Shown here: piece after piece, positions 1-12,439 of the stretch | Position numbering within the stretch: the first letter of the stretch is position 1 | Layout of the letters: every line of letters starts with the position of its first letter | Source: Takakia lepidozioides | Lineage: Eukaryota; Streptophyta; Takakiopsida; Takakiales; Takakiaceae | Length of the DNA stretch: 64,000 nt | Direction of reading: 5' to 3' | Assembly: GCA_030704615.1 (NCBI GenBank) | Contig: CM060733.1 | Span: forward strand, 71,486,001-71,550,000 | Translations under genes and position numbers: made by a program | The notes under the pieces: model-generated | Told to the model about the DNA's origin: nothing | What the model saw: the letters and a program-made list of their open reading frames with translations, nothing else | Databases searched by the model: none

Positions 1-6
1 TTTGTA

Positions 7-2171
7 GTGAAGCAATGCTATGTGGACCCTGATATTGCAGAGCTGGTCTATTACGAAAAGAGACATGTCAATGGGGCTGGAGAGGTCTGCCATGGACCCA
101 CTCAGCAACTAGGTCGTATTTCATTAGCTCCCCACTTGAGCGATGACATGAAATCCTGGGTGTTACATAACCTACGTCTGGGACTAAGCGTCAACAAGAT
201 AATGGCAAAGCACACGCAGAGGGTGAGGGATATCATGGATGGGGGGTTGGAGGTTACTCGTGATACCTTCCTTCTTTCAAGTGACATCCGAAATATTGCC
301 AACAAGTGCGATGAAGAAACTTTCAAAAAACACTCCAATGATACACAAAGTGTCCGAATGTGGGTGCATGAAAACACAACAAGCGTTTTCTACTACCAGG
401 AAGAGTGTAATCACCCTGCGTGGACGTTGAATGACCGAAAACTGGACCTTCCATTTGTGCTTGGCATACAAACTGATTGGCAGAGAAAACAAATGCTCAA
501 ACACGGCCATCGTCGCATAGTTGCTTGTGATGCAACCTTTGGGACGAATGAAAAGAAGGTTGTGGCAGTTTCTTAACCCAAATGTCCTCAAAGCTTGTCA
601 AATTATGTTCTTCATGTGAACTTTTCTGTTCTCGTACCATTTCCTTTGAACTCACTTCAGTTACACATGATTATTGTTGCAGTACCCCTTGTATACCATG
701 ATGGTATTCGACGACTGGCTCAATGGTATTCCAGTGGCTTACATTATCACTGCAAGGTGCAAAACCATCGATCTTACGCCTTGGATGGAGGCACTTAACA
801 AACAAATGACAAGCCTGCAGGTAGACTGGCGTCCGAATGCCTTTATTGTGGATGACGCAGATGCTGAAATTGCTGCAATTAGGTACGTCCATGAACTCAG
901 GCAATATACTTACCATGATCTCTTAGTTACACATGAATTTCAGTTTACCTGCCTGATAAGAGAACAGATCTGTGTGGGGGGATTGTGCTGTTTTTTTGTG
1001 CTTGTGGCATGTTCGCCAAACCTGGCAGAAGAATGTTGTAGCAAAGGTAAAAGACCTAGTATTGCGAGCGGCTATCTTACAAGACCTGGCACAGATCATG
1101 TACAATAGAAAGGAGACCTCTGGGGATGCAGGTGAAGCATGGGCCGTATTCAAAATTCTGGACCTGCGGGAGAAGTACCCTTCTGAGACAGAATTATGTA
1201 CCTACATGGAGACAGAGTGGCTTCCAAAAGCCAAAATGTGGATGAAGGGATCCCGGAACATACCTTATGCCTCTCAAGACACTAATGCTACCATAGAATC
1301 ATACCACGGGAACCTGAAAGCGCAATTGAAGAGCACCAAAAGCGTCCTCGGTAGTAGGCAGGTGGATTGGCTCATCTCTGAACTGACATGTGATGTGCTA
1401 ACCCATTACTGGTACATGTCACATGCGAAGGCTTATGGGTTCATCCGAAACAAGCGGCATGAGGGATTTGTTTGTACTTCTATTTTGCTTGCCAACGACA
1501 TTCCAGATGCGAATGTGCACCTGCCTGACACACCCGGAGGCATTGCAACAGTTCAATGCCACCGCCATTTGGGTATGACATATATTGTCCACAATCCGGA
1601 TTCTAAGTGGGGTTGCTGTGATTGTCATTGGGCCTAGAAAGGAAATTTGTGTGCACACCAGGTAAAGGTTTTGAAGATGCTCCACCCCCATGTGGAGGAC
1701 GGGCTGATTGCAAAGTTGTGGGGATCCCTATTGGGCACATGTAAAGGTGGCCTCCACAACTTGCTAGCTGCCCATCAGTCCCCCTCTTCCATGCCTTCGT
1801 CTTCACAAACTCCCCCAAGTCTGACCTCCCCTTCTATGGCTCACAAAACATCCGCTGGTACAAGTCCATTGCCCAACCTACTTGCCCTTATTTCTACAGA
1901 GTGGGAAAGTATTCTTCAACTGACAGTTACCAGCAAATTCCTCCAGCAACATCTTCTTGCATTAGTGAGAGCTACGAAGGGAAAGATTTTGGACTTGACT
2001 GCCATGATGGAGGAGGGTCTTCAGTACCCTGGTGAAGACCCAGTTATGACTACTGTGGATGAGGGGGATGGAAAGTCACTTGCACGGTACAAAGACTTTC
2101 TGGAGAGGCATGGCTACAAAGGCAATCTCCCATCCATGCCGTCTCCCACCAGGAGCAGGAAGAGGTTGTAA
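7..2171 (+). pseudogene. MULE-type transposase with SWIM zinc finger, decayed
   Basis: The protein resembles Mutator-like (MULE) transposases of the FAR1/SWIM kind. Exon 1 runs to 558 and ends in an ACDATFGTN motif that holds the first catalytic Asp. A short intron (559-682, GT..AG) follows. Exon 2 (683-882) starts YPLYTMMVFDDW and carries the second Asp in IVDDADAEIAAIR. From about 944 the frame is broken (TGA and TAA near 954-959) and resumes at about 960 with FLCLWHVRQTWQKN and the TIESYHGNLKAQL stretch expected to hold the catalytic Glu. A C-terminal SWIM motif reads CDC..CAH but is cut by an in-frame TAG at 1635-1637; translation continues in the same frame to 2171 in a Ser/Pro-rich tail. 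The 5' end lies outside the window. MULE assignment is firm; exact exon limits around 880-970 are not. Confidence 0.8.
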
Positions 2172-3795
2172 ACTGGCTGAAGGACTTCAGGTAAGGCACC
2201 ATATTCCTGGAATCCCTGCAGTCCATATAATGAACTAGGGCTTGTTTGTGTCTACAAGGAGCGAATGAGACGGTGAGATGGTTGGGCAGCTGCTGGATGT
2301 GCCTTCTTTCCATTTTGAACTTCAGGTGGATTGGGCTGAGGAAGCATGTGGCTGACAGCATTATCAGTACTGTAATTTCACATCCATTTTCAGCTCCACA
2401 ATTTCATGCAATGTCTACCGTTTTGCAGGTTCTCACATATTACTTGCACATGCACGGGCGTACTGACAGTACACTTCCGTATGAACAACCCATGTACAAC
2501 TGCTACGCATTGAAATTGTGCAACAGGTGGAGTTCCGAGTGAAGAATGTTTGCAATTTGAGGTGCATGCATGCATGGCCCCCGGGTCTGAAGTATGTGAT
2601 GTGCATGGCCTACGGGTCTAAGGGGGGATAATACATTTTTATTCACAATGCACTTCAGAACTGTGTCTGGAAAGTGAGGTTTACGGTTTAGGACACACAC
2701 TCAACCGGCTCATTCTGAATGGCATCAGATACACGGCGGATTCTCTTTATGTTTCTAGCCTTCTGTGACTTTTTCATGTGAGGTAGGATGTAGTTCAACT
2801 TGGTGCGAGTTCGGATGTGGGCTTTGGGTCACTACAGTTTAGTAGGTATTTCGAATCAGGAGATGTTGTTGAAATGTTTGGGGTCAAAGTTTTTTATTCA
2901 TTCCTGAGGCGACCATTTGCAATTGAAGATGGCATTCCAAATTTACACATTCACATTGCAGTTGAATACCTATTTTGACTCGTTGGCCATGTACAACTCT
3001 TTCATTTGAAGGTGGTAATGTTGCCTTAGCAAAGGACCTGCATTTGAGGTTGAAAGAAAGATTTTCCATGGCTCTCTGGCGTCCAATATATAAGGTCGGA
3101 AAGAACTATCATCCATACTTGTGTTCCACATGAAAGGGAGCATGCACAACCTGCAACAATACAATGCCCATGGAATGTTATTATTTATATGATTACAGAG
3201 CAAAGGACAGAGCTGCCACAGATGTTACAAAGTTAGGACAGAGCTTCTGTCCATCAGAAAATGCAACAATACTGCCCCCACTACAGTCCGTTCAGAAAGC
3301 AACAAATATCATGCCTCTCCAACCACATATGTGAACAAAACAGTCCACCCAGAATGAATATACTGACATACTAGTGTGGCAATGCCAATTCAAAAGGAAG
3401 CATCTCTCACAAGCACCCGCCACTATTTCCCGCCCTACTCTCATGTGGGTGGAGGCTGCCAATGAGAGATATTGCCTCCACTTCATGCATGTTATGTGCA
3501 TGTCATGTGGACCAATGCGCACCTCACCTGATGATGGAGTCAGTATTCAAATCGCATCCCTTTAGTCCTGAAGATGCATGTGGCCATCTGAAACCGTGCA
3601 ACACATGATTTTCCCCCTCAAAATGTCATGTTCTCCAGCCTCACTGAACACATACTCTCCACACATCACATTGCCATTCAGCACTCCCAAACTCCTTCAG
3701 TTTCCTCAGACTCCCCAAATTGCCTCCTCCGCACTCTCCCTCATCCATCTGCCTCACCTTGTAGCCTCTTTCACTTCCGCCTCTCTCACTTGGTA
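2172..3795. other. Intergenic stretch without recognisable gene
   Basis: Only short ORFs in mixed frames are present, with no family motif and no consistent splice signals. No repeat structure was found by eye. It may hold the rest of the MULE element next to it, but no terminal inverted repeat could be identified. Confidence 0.4.
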
Positions 3796-4456
3796 ATGTC
3801 AGACGCTCAAGAAGGAGTAGGTAGCTCCTGGCTGCAAGAAGAAGCTTTCGTTGATGTCGACACTCACAAGGAGTTGGTAGGAGATATTATTGGCATCGTG
3901 GGGACTCGCATCTCCGGATTGGAAGCCTTGGTGGATTGGTCAAAACCCACAGCAGGAGACACCATTCTTACAGCGCATGTATCCGCAGGTAGAGTGGGCT
4001 GGTCTGACTTTTACGACGACACCAACAGTGCAGCTGCAAAACAGCCTAACACCGTTGTACTCAGGTCAAGATTCTTGTGCGCTCCTAACGAAGAGTGGGG
4101 GCCACATGCTTTGGACCTGGACCCTGCAAAGGAGAACGAGTGTTTTCATATTCTTGTTTCAATGGGTGGATGAAGGCTGGGACAGCATTAAACTGTTGGA
4201 CGAACTTCCCTCCCCAATCATGCAGCTGCTTCAGAAGGGCTCCAGACCTGAAAGACCTTGGACCAGGGCTGGTGACATTTGCCTAACGATTGAGGATGGA
4301 GTGATGCATGTCATGTTTGCTCCTTCATGCATATGCGGAAAAACTCATCCTCGGTGTTCTTGCGTGTCTTGCCGCATTGGGGGAGCAATCACTTTCATCA
4401 CTCGGTCTTCTTCTTTCGCTGGGATATGCGTGTGTGTGTTTGGAAAGAGAGAATGA
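3796..4456 (+). CDS. Unassigned ORF, probably frameshifted
   Basis: I do not recognise this protein. The likely start is MSDAQEGVGSSW at 3796, because the upstream codons are low-complexity Ser/Pro/His. The frame runs to a stop at 4171-4173, ending ENECFHILVSMGG. An overlapping frame continues without a gap as DEGWDSIKLLDELPSP and then a Cys-rich piece (CICGKTHPRCSC) to 4456. A one-base shift near 4150-4170 would join them into one product of about 220 residues. The acidic first part (VDVDTHKELVGDIIG) and the second part look like real protein rather than noise. Presence of a frameshift between transposon remnants suggests a pseudogene or a transposon accessory ORF. Confidence 0.3.
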
Positions 4457-4879
4457 TTAGGCAAGAGGTTCAGGTACCTAATTATGAGTGGAATTTCAAA
4501 GAGGTTGATTGGTCAGTAGCATGCTGAACCTCTTTTCACTTTGCTTTCCTAGATTGTTTCATTTCTAGGTTTCAACAATGCACATGCAAAAAACATATTG
4601 TGACAAAAATATTTTCATATATTGATGTCGAAGGTGTATTCCTCGTATTCTGTTGTCATTTTGCTTCCACATTGTTTCCCACATTGCTTCCGAGCTTACT
4701 TGCACATGCAACCATCCTGAAAAGATGCACCTAGGTTTTATGACTCCTACTTTTTGTAGTCTTATGCAATTCATGTGTAACAACATGTCAGATCTACAAA
4801 ATGTCGCTACCAGGGAGGTAGAATGCGACTTCTTCCCCTATTCCTTCCAGACTGGAAGGCTGTTCCAGCTGCAAGCAAT
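4457..4879. other. AT-rich intergenic stretch
   Basis: No coding region or clear repeat. It leads directly into the divergent tandem repeat that begins near 4880. Confidence 0.35.
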
Positions 4880-5965
4880 AATGTAAACGCAGGCCATAGT
4901 ATGAAGAAAATGATATTGCTCCAAGATGCACCTTCCGTTTATTGGCCATAACGTCTTGTGGTGTTATTTAAATCCAGCTTTCAAAGAAGAATATATTACA
5001 CACCTCAACAGCAGAAAGAGACATCATTCTGAAAGCACAACCTAAATGCAGGGCACAGTATGTAAAAAACAATGTGTTCGAAACTGCACTTTGGTTTTCT
5101 GCCCATAACGTCTTCTGGTCTTACTCAACGGATGTGTAACAACATCCCCACGCTAAAAAAAAAAAAACTTTCCAACAGGATACGACGAAGCTATAATTCA
5201 ATAGTACTCAACATTCTAAAAGCCAAAATATAAGTGCAGATGAAAGTATGCAGAAAAATAAAGTGGGCCAACCTACACGTCTTCCAATCTTACTTGTAGC
5301 ATGTGTAACAAAGTTTCAGAGGTGGAGAATAAAGCATGTTTTCCAACAACATATCACACATCTATAGTGCAATGATTCTCAACATTCCAGAAGTCATAAC
5401 GTAAATGCAGGTGGGTCTATGAAGAGAAAAAACGGGAGCAAGCCCCACTTTCTTTCAGGTGGCCATAACGTCTTCCAATGTTACTGAATCCATGTGTAAC
5501 AATATGTCAATGCATGAAAATAAAGCTACATTTCAAATACGATATCACAATCGCATCGTGAAACAATACTCAAGATGGAATAAGGCATAATGTAATTGTA
5601 GGGCACAGTATGCAGAAAAAGAAAGTGGTTCAGTGTGCAGTACGATATTGTGGCCATAACATATTTTGGTCTGACTGCACGGATGTGTAACTCAATCCCG
5701 GTGGCACAAAATTGAGCTAGCAATTTCAACAAGATATCACAATTGCCTATAGTGCAATATTACTCAACATTTTTGAAGCAGTAATGTTTATGCAGGTCAA
5801 AGTATGAAGAGAAAAAAATGGCACAAGTTGCAGGCGCCCAAGTTGCACCTTTGTTTTCTGGCCATAACGTTTTGTCCTATTACTCAAGCATGATGAGTAA
5901 GAAAATCTCAGAGGTAGAGAATAAAACTAGCTTTCCAACAACATATGAGAAACCCATAGTGCACA
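4880..5965. repeat. Divergent tandem repeat, about 160-190 bp unit, about 6 copies
   Basis: A block of the type TAAATGCAGG..AGTATG(A/C)AGAAAA recurs near 4881, 5041, 5229, 5399, 5590 and 5783. It is followed each time by GGCCATAACGTCTT (4945, 5103, 5275, 5462, 5652, 5862), then by a block with ATGTGTAAC, CTTTCCAACA and ATAGTGCAATA. The order of blocks is the same in every copy, so this is a true tandem array with diverged units and not one low-complexity stretch. No ORF runs through it. Confidence 0.75.
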
Positions 5966-6225
5966 TACGTTCTAAATACGCTCTAAATATGTACTAAAAC
6001 ATGTCGGTAATATACTAATTACGCACTAAATCATGTGTTCTATGTGTTCCGTCTTCCTTCTCCCCGGCATGGCAGTTGTCTTTGGTATCACGGTGCTCGC
6101 GCGGTTTATTTGTTCAACTCTTAGCTGAGTTGTGCACATATTCGAGGGGCACGGTAGAGAGATTTGCGGGTTTTTTTTTTCTGCCAGAGTTTTTGTGTTC
6201 CTTTGCATTTCGTATTGAGGTTGTC

Positions 6226-6696
6226 ATGGCATACTGTTCAGGTAGCAACGCCAGTCTTATGAAGGCAAGGATTGAAGATCCCCGCGATATCTCCGAAGTG
6301 CTCCAGCCGCGACTGGAAGGGACACGCACCGTGGTTGCGAACATTCTGTTTGGCGATGGCATGGAGAAGTCTGTGTTGCTAGAAGGAGTTGTAATGGTGT
6401 ACAAGGACAATGCCCCAAAGTCATATGCTTCGCATTATGTTACTATGGGGGTTCCTCTGTGTATTTGGAATGTCATTGCTTGTGCAGCAGAGGAGAAGGG
6501 ATTCCGTGTGGACACTAGATCGAAAGTTTGGATTGCAGGGGACTATTTGTGGTCGGAGGTGAACCTCCGCACGAGTCAAAGGATCTTCAGCATTGTCAAG
6601 AATGAGAGGGGAGTCCTATCGAAGGTCCCCATTGTGGACCTGGAAAAAACCCTGGTTGCAATAAAAACAAAAAGGGTAGCTTTACAGTGCGTTTGA
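6226..6696 (+). CDS. Unassigned protein, about 156 aa, possibly extended to 6828
   Basis: I do not recognise this gene. The best start is the ATG at 6226 (MAYCSGSNASLMKARIED), since upstream codons are low-complexity. The product reads as a mixed, soluble protein with no membrane segment. The frame stops at 6696. The +1 frame then continues with a protein-like sequence (VRLKKQYSLEREEDSVV, then FFIDKTDIGESSAMDDQLV) to a stop at 6826-6828. This suggests a one-base shift in an A/G run near 6670, or a small missed intron. It could be an accessory ORF of a transposon; no homologous family is obvious. Confidence 0.35.
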   Translation: MAYCSGSNASLMKARIEDPRDISEVLQPRLEGTRTVVANILFGDGMEKSVLLEGVVMVYKDNAPKSYASHYVTMGVPLCIWNVIACAAEEKGFRVDTRSKVWIAGDYLWSEVNLRTSQRIFSIVKNERGVLSKVPIVDLEKTLVAIKTKRVALQCV

Positions 6697-7142
6697 AGAA
6701 GCAGTATAGTCTGGAGAGAGAGGAGGATAGTGTTGTTTGGTCATTGGGCCTCACTCCCACGAGTGTTTTTTTCATTGACAAAACTGACATTGGAGAATCT
6801 TCTGCCATGGATGATCAACTGGTGTAGGACTTGACTGCCCTCAAAGTCAGTCCAACCCTGTCGGCTTTGCTGCTGCCTGAGGCAAGATCATCAACGTCCA
6901 AATCATCGCAGTAATGGAGAATGCAAAAGCAAAATGCGGGTGAAGTGCATATCCTTTCGGAGATAGGGTTGGGTACAACTGTCCGTCGAAGTATGAAAGG
7001 TTGCTTGAACAGTTTCGTCGGAGGACTTGTGAGGCATATTGTTGTAGAGGCATGTAGAGCTTCCGAGGAGTTTAAGTGTAAAGAAGTGTAGAGGCTTGGG
7101 TGAAGATGGTGGAGAGGTATACGAGGACGGGCAACATCACAA

Positions 7143-7547
7143 GTGTTCAATCTTTTTCCGTGTTTGAACGAAAGACAACGGCAAAGAGACATGGGGGATG
7201 GAGAGGCGTATATCTTCAGACTTTGTGCCATAGACATGGAAATGTATGGACCACAACGTCCTGAATTACGAATGTTGGTTTTTTCGCGGTTGGTGCAAAT
7301 TTTTGAGAACCATCCTACCGCTGTGCAGTTCATTTCCGAGCCCGATATCAGGTGCCCTCTTTGTATGTATCACTATGGAAATCCTAATGGCACTCATAGA
7401 CAACCATACACTTTGTTGATCTTCCATTGTGCAACACACATGACCTCCTGGCGTCTGGAGCACAGGTGCTTAACACGAGTTATATTTAATATCACAGCTG
7501 GGAGACCCATTGGCACACTGGCAGCAGTTCATCACTCAGTGATGTGA
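7143..7547 (+). CDS. Unassigned ORF with CPLC..H motif
   Basis: This ORF encodes 134 residues that I cannot assign. It has a short Cys/His set (CPLCMYHYG, then FHCATHM) that could bind zinc, but the spacing matches no family I can name. It lies about 300 bp downstream of the ORF ending at 6828, on the same strand, and may be a further exon of the same gene. It has no clear domain and no support from a conserved neighbour. Confidence 0.25.
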   Translation: MFNLFPCLNERQRQRDMGDGEAYIFRLCAIDMEMYGPQRPELRMLVFSRLVQIFENHPTAVQFISEPDIRCPLCMYHYGNPNGTHRQPYTLLIFHCATHMTSWRLEHRCLTRVIFNITAGRPIGTLAAVHHSVM

Positions 7548-8099
7548 TTGCGAGAAGGAAGGATACTATTGGGGTGGAAATTATGCTACTTTCAGGTATT
7601 TGCAATGCGAATGAAATGTTGTTGGTGGCCTGCAAAGCCTACAATATAGGCATGTGTTGCATGTAGGAAGCTAAAAAAGAATACCATAGTGAGCAGTAAC
7701 GTACATTCCAAATTTGAAAGAATGCTAATGCATGTGATGTAAACGAAAGGGAACAGTAATCATATGATGCCCGCTGTCGAATTTGGCATTGTCGCCGGGG
7801 GTGTGGGCCTGATATTGGTCATTGGGCACGTTGAAATGCATTGTCAATGATCATCAATCTGAACAACACAGGCATAAATATGTTCGGATGAATCAGTATG
7901 TTGAAATGCTTGGAAATGGCAAGACCCCAATATCGACATGGGGTGTTTGTGGCTTTGTGAAGCTATGTTGTTGGAGATTGCAGTATGATAAATGCACTTC
8001 TGATAGTAATTAACAGTGCTCACCAGGCAATCTCCCAGTTCTGGGAAGCAAAGGACGAGAAAGAGCGAACAACAAGGAAGACAAGCTTCATTTCCCTAA
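7548..8099. other. Intergenic stretch
   Basis: No coding region or repeat was recognised between the ORF at 7143-7547 and the repeat copy that starts near 8100. Confidence 0.35.
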
Positions 8100-8420
8100 G
8101 TTTGTGCACCCACCGATATGGCAGAACAGAAGGCCTGAAAGCCCCACAATTATCAAATTTGACTTTGTGTAGGCAATTGTAATCAATGTCACTACACATT
8201 TCGTGGATTCCTCGGACGTTTACCGCGTGCGCGTGTGATGGGAGGTGGAGTCGTGGTGAGAGGGAGGACAGGGCTTCTGCAATCTCCAACTTTCCCTGAC
8301 GTCTTAGGGTTCACATATGGAGGCTCCTGCGATGGTTGACCCGCAAGCTCATCTAAAATCATGTGTGGAAGTTCCTACCTTCTATGAAGCACGGCCTCAA
8401 CACTAAACCATTCTGCTGCC
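8100..8420 (-). repeat. Diverged second copy of MULE 3' tail
   Basis: This stretch matches 8670-9000 block by block, in the same orientation and about 570 bp away. Shared landmarks on the plus strand are CACCYACC.ATGGCAG, GGCAATTGTAATSA, the GACGTTTAC..CGTG block and GCACGGCCTCAACA. On the minus strand both encode the same peptide pattern: WFSVEAVLHRR*ELP here against WFPVEAGLQKRYDLQ, then ILDEL, PITRARGKRPRN here against PITRTRCKRPRK. It therefore looks like a duplicated copy of the last exon of the MULE-type gene that lies next to it, with one in-frame stop. Confidence 0.65.
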
Positions 8421-8764
8421 CTAATGCCCAGACAGAATTTCAAATTGTGCAAAAGCAGCAAATGAAGAAACAATGATCATTGGAAGAAAATGACATGCTA
8501 ATCATTGTGAACAGCATGGCCCGACATCCTTCATGCATGAGACGGTAGGCGATTGAGATCACAAAAGAAGAAAATTACCAGTGATTACCAATACTTATCG
8601 CTACAATACCGTTGTTGGAAGCAAAGGAGCAAAGTAGTAGGGAACACTTGTGTAGAGAATATTCATTTGCCAAGAATTTGTACACCTACCCAGATGGCAG
8701 GAAAGAAGACCTGAAAGACACACAATGAAGTAAAATTAAATTGTGTATGCAATTGTAATGAGTG

Positions 8765-11700
8765 TCACTGCAGTTTTGCGGCCTTCCTGGGACGTTTACA
8801 ACGTGTGCGTGTGATCGGAGCTGGAATGTCGGTGAGAGGGTGGACGGGGCTGCTGCAACCAGCTGCTGACTTGTTTGGACTGGGGGGAAGTGCATATGGA
8901 AGCTGGTGCGTTGGTTGACCCTGAAGCTCATCCAAAATGATTTGTTGCAGGTCATATCTTTTCTGGAGCCCGGCCTCAACAGGGAACCAGTTTGCTGTGA
9001 GCTGCAAGCAGAGAGGAACAAAGAATGCACAAGCAAAGAATGAACAAGGAATGTCATGTGCATGTGTGGATATCATTGGCCACAAGTAAACCACACTTGT
9101 TCTGCAAGGGAGAACTGATTGCCGTAAAGAAGCACATTGAATGTGACACATGTTTCTATACATAGTGCCTTCCGTCATTGTTCATGCTACAGAAGTAAAC
9201 CAGTCAGCAAACAACCATGTAAACCAGGATAACGGCCCTCTTACCGGGCCTGCACCATGAGGTTGTCCTCCTCCAGCATTTCAATCTCCTGAAAGCTGAG
9301 ATGTGTTCCCACCTTCACGGGCCAAACGGTTGGAGGAGATGGCTTCATCACTACGGAAGGACGCACAGTTCCATGCACACATCTGGCACAATCATCTGCG
9401 CAGAACCAGAACTTGTGGTTCTTGGCTTCTGGTTGACCGTATGGACGCATCAAGCCCGTGAAAGTCGGAGCAGGAGTTCGGGCACCACCTCTGGATATAG
9501 ATGAAGTGCACTTCTCGAAATTAGTTGCCCTGATCGCTGTACATTTCACACGAGACCCTACACTTGTGTGTTCTATGTGCCAAACGTGGTCGGGGCATGC
9601 GGACTCAAGCACATCAAGGGGGTTGTTTCTCTCCTGCACCATTTCAGTGGCACTGTTTGATGTTAAAGCTTGCCGTCGTGTTGGAGGTTCCTCCACAATG
9701 GAGGTTCCGGACATGGAGCTGTCATGCAGGGGAACACGAGGCTTCGAGAAGTTATCACGGTCTGCCCTGTGGGAATCTGAATCCGAACCAGGTGGAGTGT
9801 TCAATTTCCTCTTACAGGAGCCGAATCTCTCCTCCCCTTCAAGATGTGGAACTCTAGAAACAAGTGGTGTTCCCTGGGCATACATGCTCACCGCCCGTGC
9901 TATCTTGATTGGATCCCCAGATCTGTTTGCAGCACGCAACATCAACTCCCATTTGTCCGGACCCTTGCCACCAACCCCACCTCGTAAGAAATCACGGTAT
10001 CGGGTTTGCTGTTGCAAGGCACGTATCAAATCATCTGTTGTTGCCACATACAAATCCCGACCTCGTTTCCCAGACTGCAGCAACCATGCGTTGTGCACAG
10101 TTTCTGCCAAATTGCAAGATGGCATGTCCGCCATTTCCTCAATGGACATGTTCTGCAAAGAGGATAACCACACTTCAGAACAGTGCACAGGAAACAACAT
10201 AAAGAAAGCAATGAGTCAAAAATATGGAAAGCAAATGTATGAATAAAACATGAAATAGAAGCCTCGTACCATTGTCATGGCTGCTCCCCACTGTTTATAC
10301 CGGAAGTGCCAAAACGCCAGCCAATCTTCCAATGCTCTCATACTCTCAAGTGATGCAGTTCCAGAAGATAACCACCAGGCACGAATTGTCTAGAACAAAG
10401 TGTCCGCCTCCTTCATTGTTCTAGCATCTTTGTACTCTTTGCACAATTTACGGTGCTGAGTCTGCATCTCTGGTTTGATGTCCGACTTTGTATGTTTTTC
10501 CAGAGATTGTGTCCAATGGAATAGACATGTACGCTCTCTTCCTGGCATAGGCACTTTTGGGTCGCCCGATCCGAAGACAATACGAACAACATTGAAATTT
10601 GCTTGAGCACTATCCGCCATGAAACCTGCGAAATTTGGAGATGGCAGCCCATGACACGTATCAAGGAATTCCACATGAGCTTCTGGGATTCCGTATCCTC
10701 GGATTGCATGTCACAAACTGCAATTGTCATAACTCGTTGGTACACTGGATCGTAGACATGACAAGCCATTGTCGTCCAATCCTTCACTCGTTTCACATGA
10801 TCAAACATAAGAAAACAGTTCTGCAAGTCCCCAGTCTTCTGCATCCGCTTCACGAGGCTAACCCCACTGCCCTCCCCAACAGTCGACATTTTGAAAAGAA
10901 AAACTTTGATGGCACCTTGACCTGGGAATACATTGTCCTGGATGTAATCGTACTTGCTCACTCGTTTCAATTCCAAAATATTGTCTATGTAGCCTCTGAT
11001 CCCAGAGCCCATTCTCAATGCATTGATCTGATGCCGAATGTTCGGTGAACTTAAAGTGGAGAAATGATCCATGACCAGGTCCAATGCTGCACCGTCAAGT
11101 TTAGTCCCCACAGAATCCCCTTCACTCAAAATATGGCTTTCCAAGAAGGACTTGCTTGCGCCAAGAGCAATTGCAGATGTTGTTGCGGATGGGTTTCTCC
11201 CGAACTCCTGTTTAATCAACCTCGATACTGTCTCAACACTCTCCCTGTAATCCCCCTTCTAGGATGGTTATGGAATCCGAAATGCACACAAGCTCTTGTC
11301 TTTGTTTTCAAACGGTGGACAACATAGTACATTCTTGCTCCGCAGAGCGCCAAGCAGGATGGCACAAGTTTGCAGAATTTGCAGACGAAAGTGTTTGCCG
11401 GTGGAGGGGCAGTCCCAGGCTGAAATGGATTTTCCGCCAGACCCTCCCATTTGCTTTGATTATGAACCTCAGACTGAAGAAAGAGTCTGCAATTCAAATT
11501 ATCACACCTAAGGTGTCCATTGCAAACTGTCCTCCTGAAAACAAGCTTGTCATCATTCTGAATATTGGATGTTTTTGTTCTTCACCACGGGTGCCCGTCG
11601 TGTTTCTTGTCCATTCCATGCATCATGATTGTTACACCTCCAACTCGCAGAGGAGGAGGCAGCTCGAATAGGATATCGCCATCAAAAGTCTCCGGCAAGA

Positions 11701-12268
11701 ACTTCACAGGCACCTGCTTCAAAGATTCCCAATCAATTCCCCGCAACTCACTTTTGAATCCAGCCATTCCTCCCATCGCCCGCAATTTTGGAATGACACT
11801 ACAAATCTCTTCTTCATCAGCTTCTCCAACCATAGTAGGAAGGACTGGATTTGGAATTTCACTTATGTCATCATCGGAAGAATCCGAAAGCTCAACGATT
11901 GGAGTGGAGGACGTCTGTTCTTTTTTCACCACCACCTCCCTCTTGTCTTCAATGACCGAAGCAGCAGTCCCGGGCGTCACATATGACCCAAGGGACTTTC
12001 GCCGAGGCTCTCCAAGTACTTTGTATCGACCAAGACGCACTCTCCACTGGCTGATATGAGCCGTCTCATCACGGTTTTGGAAAGAGTATTTCAACAACTT
12101 CCCTTTAAGATCGTACATCTCTTTCTCCAAAAAGATGGAGTCATTCTGCAGCTGAAAACGGGTAGCCAAGACATGTTCCAGAACAATTGCAAATCCATTG
12201 TCAAGGATTTCCTGGGAGAACGGCACTGGTTTGTCGTCAGAGAAGAACTCCGCTTCAGAGGAAGCCAT
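8765..12268 (-). pseudogene. MULE-type transposase gene with WRKY-GCM1-like zinc finger, decayed
   Basis: The gene reads leftwards from MASSEAEFFSDD at 12268. An acidic N-terminal region (SDSSDDDISEIP) is followed by a conserved stretch ending KKHDGHPW, where an in-frame TGA lies at 11582-11584. The frame then continues with a zinc-finger-like region (CNGHLRCDNLNC, CKFC, HNHP). A one-base shift near 11255 leads to DYRESVE and the LIKQEFGRNPSATTSA region. The transposase core reads TMACHVYD, a second shift near 10645, then GFMADSAQAN and CLFHWTQSLE. A TAG interrupts the frame at 10390-10392. An intron (10153-10269, GTACG..TTTGCAG) precedes NMSIEEMADMPSC. A last exon with the basic tail RCKRPRKAAKLQ is likely at 8765-9006. 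At least two stops and two frameshifts make this a dead copy. Confidence 0.75.
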
Positions 12269-12439
12269 CTTCCTTCCTCGCGTACGTTTGTACCTTGCTA
12301 TCGCAAATCTAGTGTAAATCGGTTTACTGATGTCTCCAGAACACAGTTGAAGAATGAGCAGAGAATATGGCGGAGGAAGCTCAGACAACGACTGTGCATA
12401 TTATGTTATTCTTTCCAGATATGCAGCCGTCCATTTTAA

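Noticed and set aside
9458-10246. 262-codon plus-strand ORF
   Set aside because: It lies opposite the MULE exon on the minus strand, which has family motifs and splice sites; the plus-strand translation has none.
1635-10392. TAG used as a sense codon
   Set aside because: Frameshifts accompany the stops in the same genes, and gapA shows no internal TAG; decay explains the data better.
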